The position numbers and the translations under genes are program-made. From Paenarthrobacter sp. A20 (lineage in GTDB: Bacteria; Actinomycetota; Actinomycetes; Actinomycetales; Micrococcaceae): DNA of 64,000 bases. Positions within the stretch are counted from its first letter, which is position 1; the number at the start of each line of letters is the position of its first letter. The notes beneath the pieces are model-generated. The model ran no database searches, had not been told where the DNA came from, and was given only the letters and a program-made list of their open reading frames with translations. Where the stretch lies: contig NZ_JALJWH010000002.1 in NCBI RefSeq assembly GCF_024168825.1, forward strand, positions 122,508 to 186,507, in the 5' to 3' direction. Of this stretch, positions 9,248 through 17,414 are shown one piece after another.

Positions 9248-10084
9248 TTAGCCCTTGACCGAGCCGGAGGTCATGCCTTCGACAATCTGGCGGTTGAAGA
9301 AGATATACATGACCAGTGGTGGTACGGTGACCAGCAGAATGAAGGCGAACAGCAGGCCCCACTGAGTGAGGTTCTGGCCCTGGAAGTTATATAGGAGCAG
9401 CTGCACGGTTGCGTTTGAATCACCCGGGAGGAAGTACAGGGCATAGGTGAAGTCGTTGAAGATCGCGACTGACTGCACCACGATGACTGTGATCATGACG
9501 GGCCGGATGAGCGGCAGAATGATGCTCATGAAGAGCCGGATCGGTCCGGCTCCGTCGATAATCGCTGCTTCGTCGAGTTCCCGTGGGACGCTTCCCATGA
9601 AGGCCCTGAAGAGCATGACTGCGAATGGCAGTCCGAACGCTACGTGGACAAAGATCAGGCCCGGGAGTGTTTTGAACAGCCCGGTTCCTTGCAGGACCCA
9701 GATGGTGGGCACGACGGCGGGAGGCACGATAAGACCTACCAGTACGAGTCCGTTGATGAGGCTGTTCCACTTTTGTTGGCGTCGCTGCAGGATGAAGCCG
9801 ACCATGGCACCCAAAACGACGATCAGTGATACTGACGCAACGGTGAGTACTGCGCTGTTGATGAATGCGCGGAGGGGCAGGCCATTCCGAGTCTGGATCA
9901 CCTGAGCGAGGTTGTCGAAGAGATGCCATTCGGTGGGCCAGCTGAACTGCAGGAGCGAGGCCTCTTGCTGGGATTTCGAAGCCGTAAACAGGATGAAGAG
10001 GAAGGGGAGGATGAAGATCAGGAGGGCTAGGATCACCGCGATGGTTCCACCGCCCCAGCGCCAGGCTAGTGTTTTGTTCCTCAT
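9248..10084 (-). CDS. ABC sugar transporter permease, MalG type
   Basis: 278 residues with six predicted membrane segments and the cytoplasmic EAA loop (RELDEAAIIDGAGPIRLFM, about residue 185) that contacts the ATPase. This is the inner-membrane partner of the permease encoded just upstream, with which it overlaps by four bases. It belongs to the carbohydrate uptake-1 class of ABC importers. No ATPase gene is present in the operon, so a shared MsiK-like ATPase from elsewhere is expected. The gene order binding protein, MalF-type, MalG-type, GH3 suggests uptake of a glycoside hydrolysed internally. Confidence 0.92.
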   Translation of the reverse strand: MRNKTLAWRWGGGTIAVILALLIFILPFLFILFTASKSQQEASLLQFSWPTEWHLFDNLAQVIQTRNGLPLRAFINSAVLTVASVSLIVVLGAMVGFILQRRQQKWNSLINGLVLVGLIVPPAVVPTIWVLQGTGLFKTLPGLIFVHVAFGLPFAVMLFRAFMGSVPRELDEAAIIDGAGPIRLFMSIILPLIRPVMITVIVVQSVAIFNDFTYALYFLPGDSNATVQLLLYNFQGQNLTQWGLLFAFILLVTVPPLVMYIFFNRQIVEGMTSGSVKG

Positions 10085-11019
10085 GATTCCTTCTCTCCTT
10101 TGTTCAGCCAGGCCGAAAGCGGGAAGATGAGTGCTGCGACAACGAGGAAGAGCACCACATTTCCGGCCGTTGACAGTCCGAAGAACCCGGCTTGATATTG
10201 CTTGTAGATAACTGACCCGAGCACGTCGCTGGTGAACCCCGGCCCGCCTTTGGTCATGGCCCAGATGAGTTCAAATGAGCGGAGCCCACCGATAAGCGAC
10301 AAGAGAATCACTGTTGCAGTTGCAGGGCGAAGCAGCGGCAGTGTGATGTGCCAGAAATTGTTCCAGGCACCGGCTCCGTCAACACGGGCGGCCTCGTAGT
10401 AGTCCTGGGGGATTGCGACCATGCCCGCTATGTAAATGAGCGTGGCGAGGCCGACACCTTTCCAGATGTCCACGAGAGCAATGGAAATCAGCGCCAACGA
10501 AGGATCGGTTAGCCACCCTGGCCCGCCGATTCCCAGCACCGCGAGGGCTTGGTTTACCGGACCGTCGAAAGGATCGAGAAGTACCTTAAATGTGATGCCA
10601 ATGCCGATCGTACTGACAAGCGCCGGGAAGAAGATCACGCTCCGGAGAAAGCCACGGGCAATGATTTGGGAGGTGAGGAAGACTCCCAGCAACAGTCCCA
10701 AAACGACCTTCGCTCCCGAGGTGAGGAACGCGTAGATGAAGGTGTTGATGAAGCCCTGAATCAGGGCTTGTTCCTTGAAGAAGGTGACAAAGTTTTCGAA
10801 CCCGATGAACTCGATGTCGAACAGGTTCCAGCGAGTTAGAGCGAAGTAGAAGGACAGCCCGGTGGGAACGAGGAACAGGATCGTGTAGAACAGACCGGCT
10901 GGCAAATAGAACCAGTTTGGGTAGGGGCTTTGCTTCTTGCGCCGTTTATTCGCGGCAGGGGCTGGGCCGGGGCTTCGCCGCGTGCCGGTTGCTCCGGAGG
11001 ACGCGATCTCTGTGGTCAT
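10081..11019 (-). CDS. ABC sugar transporter permease, MalF type
   Basis: 312 residues. A basic N-terminal tail precedes six membrane segments, and the EAA loop reads YYEAARVDGAGAWNNFWHIT near residue 215. It follows the binding-protein gene after a 77-base gap that contains a perfect 30-base palindrome, and it overlaps the next permease by ATGA. Together the two permeases form the channel of a carbohydrate importer. The substrate is not readable; the rhamnoside-linked surroundings favour a plant glycoside or oligosaccharide. Confidence 0.92.
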   Translation of the reverse strand: MTTEIASSGATGTRRSPGPAPAANKRRKKQSPYPNWFYLPAGLFYTILFLVPTGLSFYFALTRWNLFDIEFIGFENFVTFFKEQALIQGFINTFIYAFLTSGAKVVLGLLLGVFLTSQIIARGFLRSVIFFPALVSTIGIGITFKVLLDPFDGPVNQALAVLGIGGPGWLTDPSLALISIALVDIWKGVGLATLIYIAGMVAIPQDYYEAARVDGAGAWNNFWHITLPLLRPATATVILLSLIGGLRSFELIWAMTKGGPGFTSDVLGSVIYKQYQAGFFGLSTAGNVVLFLVVAALIFPLSAWLNKGEKES

Positions 11020-11046
11020 GATATCTCCATTGATTCTGGTGGTTCG

Positions 11047-11076
11047 GGGGTCGGCCGCCCGCGGGCGGCCGACCCC
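11047..11076 (-). promoter_or_regulatory. Intercistronic GC-rich hairpin after the binding-protein gene
   Basis: A perfect 30-base palindrome sits between the stop of the binding-protein gene (11097) and the start of the MalF-type gene (11019). There is no U-tract, so it is more likely an mRNA-stabilising or attenuating stem that raises binding-protein output over the permeases, a common arrangement in ABC operons. Confidence 0.6.
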
Positions 11077-11096
11077 AGAGATAGGAGGTTACTCCC

Positions 11097-12413
11097 TTAC
11101 CAGCCCTCGAGTCCGAGCTGCTGGGCTTGCTTCTTGACGTCTTCGTCGTACTGGCCAGCACCCTGCTTAGCAGGAGTGATTCCGGAACCGACAGCAACAG
11201 TGATCTGTTCGAGGGCAGGGCCCTTGACGGGGGAGACAAATTCCAAAGCGAGGCCTGTCTTTCCCTCATCGAAGTAGGGCTGCATGTCCGAAACGATCGC
11301 TGGCACGCTGTCAGGAAGGGTGCAACCGTCGATCACGAACGGTCCGGTGGGGGCAATCTTTTCGCTGACGATCTTGCAGGCGTCCGGGGTTGCGAGGAAG
11401 TCGAGGAACTTCTTGGAAGCATCCAGTTCAGCTCCCTCGGTGGACTTCGGAATGTAGGCTGCGCTCGGCATCCAGACGGTCAGGCCGTTCTTGTCTGCCG
11501 ACTTACCGGGAATCGGGAAGGTGCCAACAGTTTTGACGGCCTCAGGGTAGTTGACCGAAAGGGCCGAAGCGGCAAAAGTCAGGATCGGGTAGTGGGCGGC
11601 CTCGCCCTTGGCGATCATGCGGACACCGTCGTCGTAGGTGGCAGTGGCGTAATCCTTGTTGAAGTAGCCGGCTTTGAGTGCTTCCTCGAGGTGCTCGAAT
11701 CCCGACAGACCTGGCTCGTCGGCGAACTTTGCCTTGTTCTCGGTGTACTTTTTGGCCCAGTCGGCATCCTGGCTCTGGACGTTGTAGAAGTCTCCGAGCA
11801 CAAAGAGCTGTGAGGACCAAGTATCGCCGTAGGTCTGGGCGATCGGCGCGGCCGTCCCGGAGTCCAGGATCTTCTTGTTGTTGGCCATGAACTCGTCCCA
11901 CGTCTTGGGGATCTGCAACCCGAGCTTGGCGTAAACGTCCTTGTTGTAGATGATGGCACCCGCGGACGATTGTCCGGTCGGAACGCCATAAGTGCCATTT
12001 TCGGTGGAGGCTACAGTCTTGAAGTTATCGTCCAGCCGGCTCACCCATGGCTGATCCGCGACGTTGACGAGTGACTTATCAGGCTCCAGTGCCTTCAGAA
12101 GCGAACCGGTGTTGTACTGGAACACGCTGTTCATGTCGCCCGTAGCGAGCTTGGTCTTAATGAGGTTGTCGCCCTCGGCACCTGGCGGGCGTGTTTCCAG
12201 TTCGACTTTGATATTCGGATTCTTGGCCTGGAAATCCGCGATGAGCGCGTTTCCAGCCTCGACAGTCGCCGCTCCGTTGTCGACCAAGTAGGAAATGGTG
12301 ACGGAGCCACTATCCGAACTGCCGGATGAGGAGCACCCAGTCAGAACCAGTGAAAGCGCCGCCGCGCTGACGCCGACAGCAACCGCTGTGCGACGAATGG
12401 ATGGGAATGACAT
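11097..12413 (-). CDS. ABC transporter substrate-binding lipoprotein
   Basis: 438 residues from the ATG at 12413, which has GGAGG at ideal spacing; an upstream in-frame ATG at 12428 overlaps that site. The signal peptide ends in the lipobox LTGC with Cys27 as the lipidated residue, followed by a Ser/Gly linker. The rest is a family 1 extracellular solute-binding fold (VTISYLVDNGAATVEAGNALIADF). It is anchored on the outer face of the membrane and feeds the two permeases downstream. It is the first gene of the operon, and two palindromic operator candidates lie in the 279-base gap towards the divergent LacI gene. Confidence 0.92.
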   Translation of the reverse strand: MSFPSIRRTAVAVGVSAAALSLVLTGCSSSGSSDSGSVTISYLVDNGAATVEAGNALIADFQAKNPNIKVELETRPPGAEGDNLIKTKLATGDMNSVFQYNTGSLLKALEPDKSLVNVADQPWVSRLDDNFKTVASTENGTYGVPTGQSSAGAIIYNKDVYAKLGLQIPKTWDEFMANNKKILDSGTAAPIAQTYGDTWSSQLFVLGDFYNVQSQDADWAKKYTENKAKFADEPGLSGFEHLEEALKAGYFNKDYATATYDDGVRMIAKGEAAHYPILTFAASALSVNYPEAVKTVGTFPIPGKSADKNGLTVWMPSAAYIPKSTEGAELDASKKFLDFLATPDACKIVSEKIAPTGPFVIDGCTLPDSVPAIVSDMQPYFDEGKTGLALEFVSPVKGPALEQITVAVGSGITPAKQGAGQYDEDVKKQAQQLGLEGW

Positions 12414-12482
12414 TCTCTCTACCTCCATGTAAAGGGAAAATGATGGGATCTACGCGAACTAGTGGATCGTAAGGCCACCGGA

Positions 12483-12496
12483 TTGAAACGTCTCAA
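12483..12496. promoter_or_regulatory. Imperfect operator TTGAAACGTCTCAA
   Basis: A near-palindrome 70 bases upstream of the binding-protein start. It matches the perfect TGAAACGTTTCA upstream of the GH78 gene at 27435 and an imperfect copy before rhaI. The pattern is typical of LacI-family operators; the cognate regulator may lie outside the window. Confidence 0.5.
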
Positions 12497-12562
12497 CTGT
12501 GATGCGTTTCACTGGATTTCCTTGCCGCTATAGTCATTTGTAACACAGCCAACGCCCAAAGT

Positions 12563-12576
12563 GTAGAGCGCTCTAC
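12563..12576. promoter_or_regulatory. Palindromic operator GTAGAGCGCTCTAC (copy 1)
   Basis: A perfect 14-base palindrome between the divergent binding-protein and LacI genes. The same core occurs, extended to 18 bases, at 16093-16110 in front of the GH78-like gene. The central CG of a LacI-type site and its position next to the LacI gene make it the probable binding site of that regulator. Confidence 0.7.
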
Positions 12577-12692
12577 GTTTTTTCTGTTGATATTTCTCGT
12601 TTGATGCGAGACTTGGTCTACCCCTTGGTCACAGCGGACCGAAGCAACGCCCTGGCGTTGCGTGGGGACGGGATGGCGAGAGCGGAGGCGTT

Positions 12693-13760
12693 GTGGCGAA
12701 GGAATCGAAGGCTCGCAGGGCAACGATCGAGGATGTTGCAGAAGCGGCAGGCGTTTCACGCGCGGCTGTATCAAAGGTTCTGCGAAACGCCTATGGCGTC
12801 AGCCCAAAGATGAAAGCTAAGGTTCTCGCCACAATTGAGCAACTCGACTACCGCCCACTGGTTGCTGCCCGTGCCATGTCCGGCGCCAGTTACACGGTTG
12901 GCATTGAGATTCCTGACTTTCGCAACCAGTTCTTCACGAAGGTACTTTCGGGAGCCAAAGATGCACTGAAGGGCACGGGTTACCAGCTCATCATCGCGCC
13001 AGCCGACGAGGGCCCCAAGGAGGGTCACCGTGCGCTTGAGGCCCTGCTTGACCGACAGGTAGACGGAGTAATCGCTGTTTCGCCGCTTGTCGGTCAGAGC
13101 TGGCTTGAGCGTGCAGCGGAACGGACGCCGATGGTGATGTTTGCCCGACATGATCGCTCACTTCACTATGACACTGTGGCTGGCGACGACGTCGCGGGCG
13201 CGGACGCGGTAATGCAGCATCTGCTGGAGCTGGGACATCAGCGAATCGCACATCTCACGCGCGACGAAATGGTTACGGAGCCGGGTACACCTCACGGGCT
13301 TCGCCTCGGTGCATACCTTAAAGTCATGGTGGAGGCAGGCTTAGCGGACAGCATTAGTGTTACCCGATGCGGTGAGGGGCAAGACCTCGCCTATGCAGCG
13401 ACACAGTCAATGCTGGCCGCCCCAGAGCCTCCCACCGCTATTTTTGCTGGTCATGACGAATTAGCTCTTGGTGCACTGCGTGCCGTGGTCGAATCAGGCC
13501 TCGACATATCAGTCGCGGGTTACGACGACGTTCCCCTGGCCAGCCACCCATTGATCTCCCTGACCTCCGTCGATCAGCCCGGAGCAGCTATGGGAGCCCG
13601 CGCCGTCAGGATGCTCCTGGAGCGGTTAGCCGGCCGGACGGACGCCTTCCATGAAACGTTTGTGCCGATGTTGCGTACTCGCAAAAGCACAAGGCCCCCC
13701 GCAAATGAGGCCCTTGGCAACGAACATTCTCCTGACGTGGCGCCTAGCCTCGCGGAATAA
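12693..13760 (+). CDS. LacI-family transcriptional regulator
   Basis: 355 residues from a GTG with GCGGAGG upstream. The N-terminal LacI HTH is clear at about residues 10-30 (ATIEDVAEAAGVSRAAVSKVL), followed by a hinge helix (PLVAARAMSG) and a periplasmic-binding-type effector domain with HDELALGALRA and VAGYDDVPLA. It is divergent from the ABC importer operon and convergent with the GH78-like gene. Copies of GTAGAGCGCTCTAC near both make it the likely local repressor, relieved by a sugar taken up or released by these proteins. The effector is not known. Confidence 0.92.
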   Translation: MAKESKARRATIEDVAEAAGVSRAAVSKVLRNAYGVSPKMKAKVLATIEQLDYRPLVAARAMSGASYTVGIEIPDFRNQFFTKVLSGAKDALKGTGYQLIIAPADEGPKEGHRALEALLDRQVDGVIAVSPLVGQSWLERAAERTPMVMFARHDRSLHYDTVAGDDVAGADAVMQHLLELGHQRIAHLTRDEMVTEPGTPHGLRLGAYLKVMVEAGLADSISVTRCGEGQDLAYAATQSMLAAPEPPTAIFAGHDELALGALRAVVESGLDISVAGYDDVPLASHPLISLTSVDQPGAAMGARAVRMLLERLAGRTDAFHETFVPMLRTRKSTRPPANEALGNEHSPDVAPSLAE

Positions 13761-13809
13761 CCAGCGAATCCCCACGGGTGTTCCGCACGGCCAGAATCAC
13801 CGCTGCTTC

Positions 13810-15966
13810 CTAGTCAGGTAAAAGGGCAGGAGCCAGTGCCGGACTGACTCCATAAGCTCCGGGTTGGAGGATGCGGGTCATTCGGGCCGGACCGAACGTC
13901 TTGCTGTCGGCCTGAATGAGAGTGGTACCGCTCGGGAGCTCTACAGTCAGCTGTCCCTTGTCTGCCTGGACGACGATGTCCCCGTGGGGAGTGGGAACGA
14001 CGGCCGCCGCCCAGTCCAGGTGACCTAGGTCAGTCTCAACCGTAAACTCGTCCCAGCCGTCCGAAAGAGGCCGAATACCTAACACGATCTCGGGTAGCAA
14101 AGCGGCCGGTCCTGAACTCCAGGCGTGGCAAAGGCTCTTGCCGAACGGTCGGCCATACATCTCATAGGGGTCTTCGCCCGTTGCGCCGAACTCCTCCCAG
14201 AACGTGAGGGCACCGGCATCTACCATCGTCCCCCACAGAGAGCGGATTCGCTCGACTGCCTCGGCCCGGTGACCAGTCTGGGCGAGGGCCCGAAGGGCGA
14301 AGGAGGTCATGAAGGGCGTTCCGACCCGTTCGGCGGCCAGAAGAGCGTCACGGATTCCGGGCGCAGCTTCGGACGTCAAACCGCTAAGTACGGCCAGCAT
14401 GTTGGCGTACGGGGATGAAGTCGACGAGCTATCGAAGTACTCCCTCCATGCCTTCTGCCTGGGGTCCCAGGCTTCTGATCGCAGGGTAAGGGCGATGAGT
14501 TCGGATTTTTCCCGCCAGAGATGGGCGCCTGGGTGACCGGCAGCAGCGAGGACATCGGCGGCGCTCTTCATAGCCCAGTACCAGAGAATCTGCAGGGCAG
14601 TAAAGACCCTCGTGGGGTCGACGGTGACCCCCCAATCTATGAAGATGCCTCCTTCGGCCGCATCTTCGAACGTGTCCGGCTCATGGGAGGGCCTGAAGAT
14701 GCCGCGTTCATCGGCATATCCAGACAGGGCCTGAGCGAATGCATGGATTCGCTCCTTTTCCCGCGCTAGATGCTCAACGTCACCAAAGTGGCGATGGTAC
14801 GAGAACGTGTTAATTAGCCACCATAGGGAGTAATCGGAGATGCCGTTGATGTAGCCGTGCCGGGGTTGTCCCAAGGCGACGAGACCATCCCTGACTATGG
14901 CGCCATCCCCAAACGAATACACATTGGAGAGAGTATTGAGAGCTTGGTCGCCCATCCAAGGCATCCGGTCACGCTTTATGCCGTCCAACATCAGCTCGTG
15001 CATGCAAAGCCTCAGAGTATAGGCGCTTATTGACCAGATCCTGTTGAGCTGGACATCTGAGGAGACGAACGCCCCCCGGCGAGGGGCCGGGTGGGCCGAC
15101 GCCTCCACCGCAACCTGGTTCACAACGGCGTCATGGACTACTAAGTACCGAAACCCGAGCTCGCTCTCTGTCGTCCAGCGTCCGTCCGGGAGCTGGCGAA
15201 GCCCTAGCTTCACTTCGCTGGTTTCAAGGGGCGCCAAGGCCTCCGCCCGGGATTCACCCGCGGAGACACTGGGTATCCCCTCGCAGGCGATGATTGGACG
15301 CCCCAGCACCGGAACGGGCAGAACGTAGACACCGTCGTCGAGGGCAGGGCTCAACGTGACAGTTGGTTCGCGGAGCTGGTGCGGGGGAGTCGATGCGCTA
15401 CCGCGGCGAGCCAGGACCGGCGACCATGGCGACTTGTCGAGTGCTGCGACCGAATCTGATACCCTCGCCTGCCAGAACGATCCGGGGCTGAAGAGCTCGT
15501 CATCGTCAACGAAGAAGGCGGCCGGAGCTTGGTTTCTGGTGGAGATGCGGATCTGAAGTTGGCGACCACCCGCTGGAACTCGGATTTGGAAGCCTCTTGG
15601 GCCGGGGCTCCCAGGCATCGTGTTGTCGTCGATGCTGAACATAGCCTCGCCGGCGCACTGGACGACCAAGTTGCCCTCATGTCCGCTGAGCTGACGGCGG
15701 AATTCGGTGAACCCCTCTACATGCCCGTAGTTCTTGGCATAGTGCACGTACTTATTGGCTGCGAACCCCTCTCGCACGAGACGGTCCAGAACGGCAAGTT
15801 CGTACTGCCCGGACGCGTAAACCCAGTCGATTGCGCTTAAGGACCCCTCGGTCTCAACGGGGACATCCGGGAGCACGTCTACAGAAAAGGCAGCGGCGGC
15901 CTTCCGTATGTCAGAGGCGGTGGCGGCCGCTGGCAAGGGCCCAGTGGCTTGTCGAATGGAGGTCAT
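13810..15966 (-). CDS. GH78-type alpha-L-rhamnosidase-related protein
   Basis: 718 residues from the ATG at 15966, which has GGAGA upstream; a longer in-frame start at 16089 would run into the operator. The six-hairpin catalytic barrel carries the family motif DGIKRDRMPWMGD at about residues 328-340, whose acidic residues include the general acid. An N-terminal beta-sandwich region binds or shapes the substrate. There is no signal peptide, so it is cytosolic. It probably removes terminal alpha-L-rhamnose. Its sequence differs from the two GH78 enzymes near 22-27 kb, which have the DCPQRDERLGWTGD form, so a different linkage or aglycone preference is plausible. It is controlled through the palindrome at 16093-16110. 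Confidence 0.85.
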   Translation of the reverse strand: MTSIRQATGPLPAAATASDIRKAAAAFSVDVLPDVPVETEGSLSAIDWVYASGQYELAVLDRLVREGFAANKYVHYAKNYGHVEGFTEFRRQLSGHEGNLVVQCAGEAMFSIDDNTMPGSPGPRGFQIRVPAGGRQLQIRISTRNQAPAAFFVDDDELFSPGSFWQARVSDSVAALDKSPWSPVLARRGSASTPPHQLREPTVTLSPALDDGVYVLPVPVLGRPIIACEGIPSVSAGESRAEALAPLETSEVKLGLRQLPDGRWTTESELGFRYLVVHDAVVNQVAVEASAHPAPRRGAFVSSDVQLNRIWSISAYTLRLCMHELMLDGIKRDRMPWMGDQALNTLSNVYSFGDGAIVRDGLVALGQPRHGYINGISDYSLWWLINTFSYHRHFGDVEHLAREKERIHAFAQALSGYADERGIFRPSHEPDTFEDAAEGGIFIDWGVTVDPTRVFTALQILWYWAMKSAADVLAAAGHPGAHLWREKSELIALTLRSEAWDPRQKAWREYFDSSSTSSPYANMLAVLSGLTSEAAPGIRDALLAAERVGTPFMTSFALRALAQTGHRAEAVERIRSLWGTMVDAGALTFWEEFGATGEDPYEMYGRPFGKSLCHAWSSGPAALLPEIVLGIRPLSDGWDEFTVETDLGHLDWAAAVVPTPHGDIVVQADKGQLTVELPSGTTLIQADSKTFGPARMTRILQPGAYGVSPALAPALLPD

Positions 15967-16092
15967 TTCGTCTCCTGCTGTCGCTGCTGTCCCTTGCGGC
16001 ATGTGGAGGTCCGGCGTTGGACCACCAAAGGCGGCGGGACAAAGAGTAGTGGATGTCGGGTGTAGACAAAGACAATCTCCACGGAACATAAT

Positions 16093-16110
16093 GTGTAGAG
16101 CGCTCTACAC
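16093..16110. promoter_or_regulatory. Palindromic operator GTGTAGAGCGCTCTACAC (copy 2)
   Basis: A perfect 18-base palindrome between the leftward GH78-like gene (start 15966) and the rightward rhaI operon (start 16247). Its core equals the site at 12563-12576. It could repress both divergent promoters at once. Confidence 0.75.
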
Positions 16111-16217
16111 AGACACTATAGCAACGACGCTCGCCTTCGCGGCAATAGCCCAGGGGCATTTGGGTCGGAAACTCCGGGCTCTCCACCCAGCGCAAGCCAA
16201 CAGAAAAGATGGCTGCA

Positions 16218-16231
16218 TTGAAACGATACAA
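16218..16231. promoter_or_regulatory. Imperfect operator TTGAAACGATACAA before rhaI
   Basis: One exact half of the TTGAAACGTTTCAA pattern and a degenerate second half, ending 15 bases before the rhaI start. The position relative to the start codon is like that of the perfect copy at 27451-27462. Confidence 0.35.
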
Positions 16232-16246
16232 GAGGAATGGTTGAAC

Positions 16247-17410
16247 ATGGACACAGCAAAGTCGCTTGGCCGTCTAGGGGAACTGGCCATTGAAGTGCCG
16301 TCCTGGGCCTACGGAAATTCCGGGACCCGGTTCAAGGTCTTCGGCACTCCGGGTACTCCGCGCACCGTTCAGGAAAAGATCGCCGACGCCGCCAAGGTCC
16401 ACGAGCTGACGGGCCTGGCCCCCACCGTGGCGCTGCACATTCCGTGGGACAAGGTGGATGACTACGCAGCACTGCGCGAGTACGCCGCAGGGCTCGGCGT
16501 GGGGCTGGGCACCATCAACTCCAACACCTTCCAGGATGACGAGTACAAGTTCGGCTCCCTCACTTCGTCCACCGAGTCTGTGCGTCGCCGCGCGATCGAC
16601 CACCACCTTGAATGCATTGAGATCATGCACGCCACCGGTTCCAAGGACTTGAAGATCTGGCTGGCCGACGGCACCAACTACCCGGGCCAGGACGATATCC
16701 GCGGCCGCCAGGACCGCTTGGCAGAGTCCCTCCAGGAGATCTACGCGGGCCTCGGCGACGAGCAGCGCCTGGTCCTGGAGTACAAGTTCTTCGAGCCGGC
16801 TTTCTATCACACCGATGTTCCGGACTGGGGTACGTCCTACGCGCAGACCCTTGCCCTGGGCGAGAAGGCGTTCGTCTGCCTGGACACCGGCCACCACGCA
16901 CCGGGTACCAACATCGAGTTCATCGTCATGCAGCTCCTGCGCCTGGGCAAGCTCGGCTCGTTCGACTTCAACTCCCGCTTCTACGCGGATGATGACCTGA
17001 TTGTTGGCGCGGCTGATCCTTTCCAGTTGTTCCGCATCATGCACGAGGTCATCCGTGGTGGCGGTTTCGGAAAGGATTCCGGCGTCGCGCTGATGCTGGA
17101 CCAGTGCCACAACCTTGAAGAGAAGATCCCGGGCCAGATCCGCTCGGTCCTCAACGTCCAGGAAATGACCGCCCGCGCCCTGCTCGTGGACACTGCCGCG
17201 TTGTCCGAAGCCCAGCGTGCCGGGGATGTCCTGGCCGCCAACGGCATCTTCAACGATGCCTTCTACACCGACGTCCGCCCGGTCCTGGCCGAGTGGCGCG
17301 AATCCCGCGGCCTGCCCGCCGACCCGATGGCCGCCTACAAGGCCAGCGGGTACCAGAAGAAGATCAATGAGGACCGCGCAGGCGGCCAGCAAGCCGGATG
17401 GGGCGCATAA
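16247..17410 (+). CDS. rhaI: L-rhamnose isomerase
   Basis: 387 residues from the ATG at 16247 with AGAGGA upstream; in-frame upstream codons back to 15908 overlap the divergent promoter. It converts L-rhamnose to L-rhamnulose in the cytosol. This is the RhaI (Pseudomonas stutzeri) type of TIM-barrel isomerase, with metal-site motifs VLEYKFF (Glu178), CLDTGHHAPG (Asp213, His216/217) and FDFNSRFYADDDL. Codon use is highly biased to G/C-ending codons, unlike the next gene. It is first in an operon with an alditol oxidase-like gene, rhaEW, rhaB and a GH78 gene. Two operator candidates lie upstream. Confidence 0.95.
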   Translation: MDTAKSLGRLGELAIEVPSWAYGNSGTRFKVFGTPGTPRTVQEKIADAAKVHELTGLAPTVALHIPWDKVDDYAALREYAAGLGVGLGTINSNTFQDDEYKFGSLTSSTESVRRRAIDHHLECIEIMHATGSKDLKIWLADGTNYPGQDDIRGRQDRLAESLQEIYAGLGDEQRLVLEYKFFEPAFYHTDVPDWGTSYAQTLALGEKAFVCLDTGHHAPGTNIEFIVMQLLRLGKLGSFDFNSRFYADDDLIVGAADPFQLFRIMHEVIRGGGFGKDSGVALMLDQCHNLEEKIPGQIRSVLNVQEMTARALLVDTAALSEAQRAGDVLAANGIFNDAFYTDVRPVLAEWRESRGLPADPMAAYKASGYQKKINEDRAGGQQAGWGA

Positions 17411-17414
17411 GAGC

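Noticed and set aside
9030..9362. N-terminal extension of the GH3 gene
   Set aside because: It would overlap the upstream permease by over 100 bases, lacks family resemblance, and the ATG at 9029 has AGGAA upstream.
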